Source of the DNA: Saccharothrix violaceirubra
GTDB taxonomy: Bacteria; Actinomycetota; Actinomycetes; Mycobacteriales; Pseudonocardiaceae
DNA length: 64,000 nucleotides
Direction of reading: 5' to 3'
Assembly: GCF_014203755.1 (NCBI RefSeq)
Contig: NZ_JACHJS010000001.1
Coordinates: 1,488,001 to 1,552,000 of the forward strand
The translations under genes and the position numbers were made by a program. The notes beneath the pieces were generated by a model. It made no database searches. It was not told the DNA's origin and saw only the letters and a program-made list of their open reading frames with translations. Every line of letters begins with the position of its first letter. Position 1 is the stretch's first letter. Below are positions 63,769 to 64,000 of the stretch, in pieces.

Positions 63769-63802
63769 CGATCGGGGGCCGGCTGGATCGTAGGGTGGGG
63801 GC

Positions 63803-64000
63803 GTGGGCAACGAGATCTCCTTCCCGCGCCAACAGGCGCGTACCCAGCGGTTCACCCTGGGTGCTCCTCGCACGGTCGTCGTCTCACCCGACGGTGGACG
63901 CGTGTACTTCCTGCGGACGGCCGGCGGCCGGGCCAACGGGCTGTGGGTGTTCGCCGACGGGGTCGAGACGCTGCTGGTCGACCCCGATCGGCTGCTGACC
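63803..64000 (+). CDS. S9-family peptidase, N-terminal part (truncated by window edge)
   Basis: From GTG 63803 to the window end, 66 codons: VGNEISFPRQQARTQRFTLG, then TVVVSPDGGRVYFLRTAGG and NGLWVFADGVETLLVDPDRLL. The beta-propeller repeats of DPP-IV-type oligopeptidases begin with this kind of 'SPDG..VYFLR' blade, so a prolyl oligopeptidase is likely. The catalytic domain lies outside. Confidence 0.72.
   Translation, partial: MGNEISFPRQQARTQRFTLGAPRTVVVSPDGGRVYFLRTAGGRANGLWVFADGVETLLVDPDRLLT

Overview
The window is chromosomal DNA from a high-GC actinomycete. It has strong third-position GC bias, frequent GTG starts and mycothiol-type enzymes. It also has WhiJ-like/DUF397 regulators, DUF3558 lipoproteins, large SARP and LuxR-LAL regulators and a chitinase with chitin-type promoter repeats. 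The order trpE - trp membrane gene - trpC - trpB - trpA - lgt - ... - gltB - gltD - ... - pyk - tesB is the arrangement known from mycobacteria and relatives. Together these suggest a Pseudonocardiales member (Saccharothrix/Lentzea-like). The species assignment is inference only.

Layout. 0-6.4 kb: the 5' end of a TetR regulator, then the tryptophan operon, closed by a clear intrinsic terminator. 6.5-10 kb: lgt, a secreted AMIN-like protein and a DctA-type symporter. 10.2-16.3 kb: the two glutamate synthase subunits. 16.3-27 kb: a mycothiol-dependent enzyme, a helicase-C/WYL protein, DUF2461, VanZ-like, pyruvate kinase, acyl-CoA thioesterase, an Lrp/aromatic decarboxylase pair divergent from a LysE exporter, and 6-phosphogluconate dehydrogenase. 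27-35 kb: an accessory, gene-poor stretch with a SulP-carbonic anhydrase fusion, a (CCCGGAG)14 microsatellite, a WhiJ-like/DUF397 pair, degenerate 30-bp repeats, and a rhomboid-like gene overlapping a DedA gene.

35-44 kb: a chitinase with paired operator repeats flanked by a SARP/AfsR-like and a LuxR-LAL ATPase regulator. 44-51 kb: a small helical protein plus DUF3558 lipoprotein, a MacB/FtsX-type ABC exporter, a LacI regulator, and an orphan promoter with a perfect DasR-type palindrome that has no obvious gene behind it. 51-56 kb: beta-oxidation genes (thiolase, FadB-like) divergent from an alpha-methylacyl-CoA racemase. 56-64 kb: small membrane proteins, a tandem glycine riboswitch controlling gcvT-glyA, a malonic semialdehyde reductase-like enzyme, a cyclopropane synthase/DUF1295 pair and the start of an S9 peptidase.

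Most genes are core metabolism and ordinary. The least explained signals are a degenerate 30-bp repeat family found both as about 15 decapeptide repeats inside the trp-operon membrane protein and as a noncoding array 30 kb away; the orphan DasR-like promoter followed within about 90 bp by a hairpin; a 254-nt overlap between the rhomboid-like and DedA genes; and several dispersed intergenic hairpin repeats. I do not see a complete new defence or secretion system.
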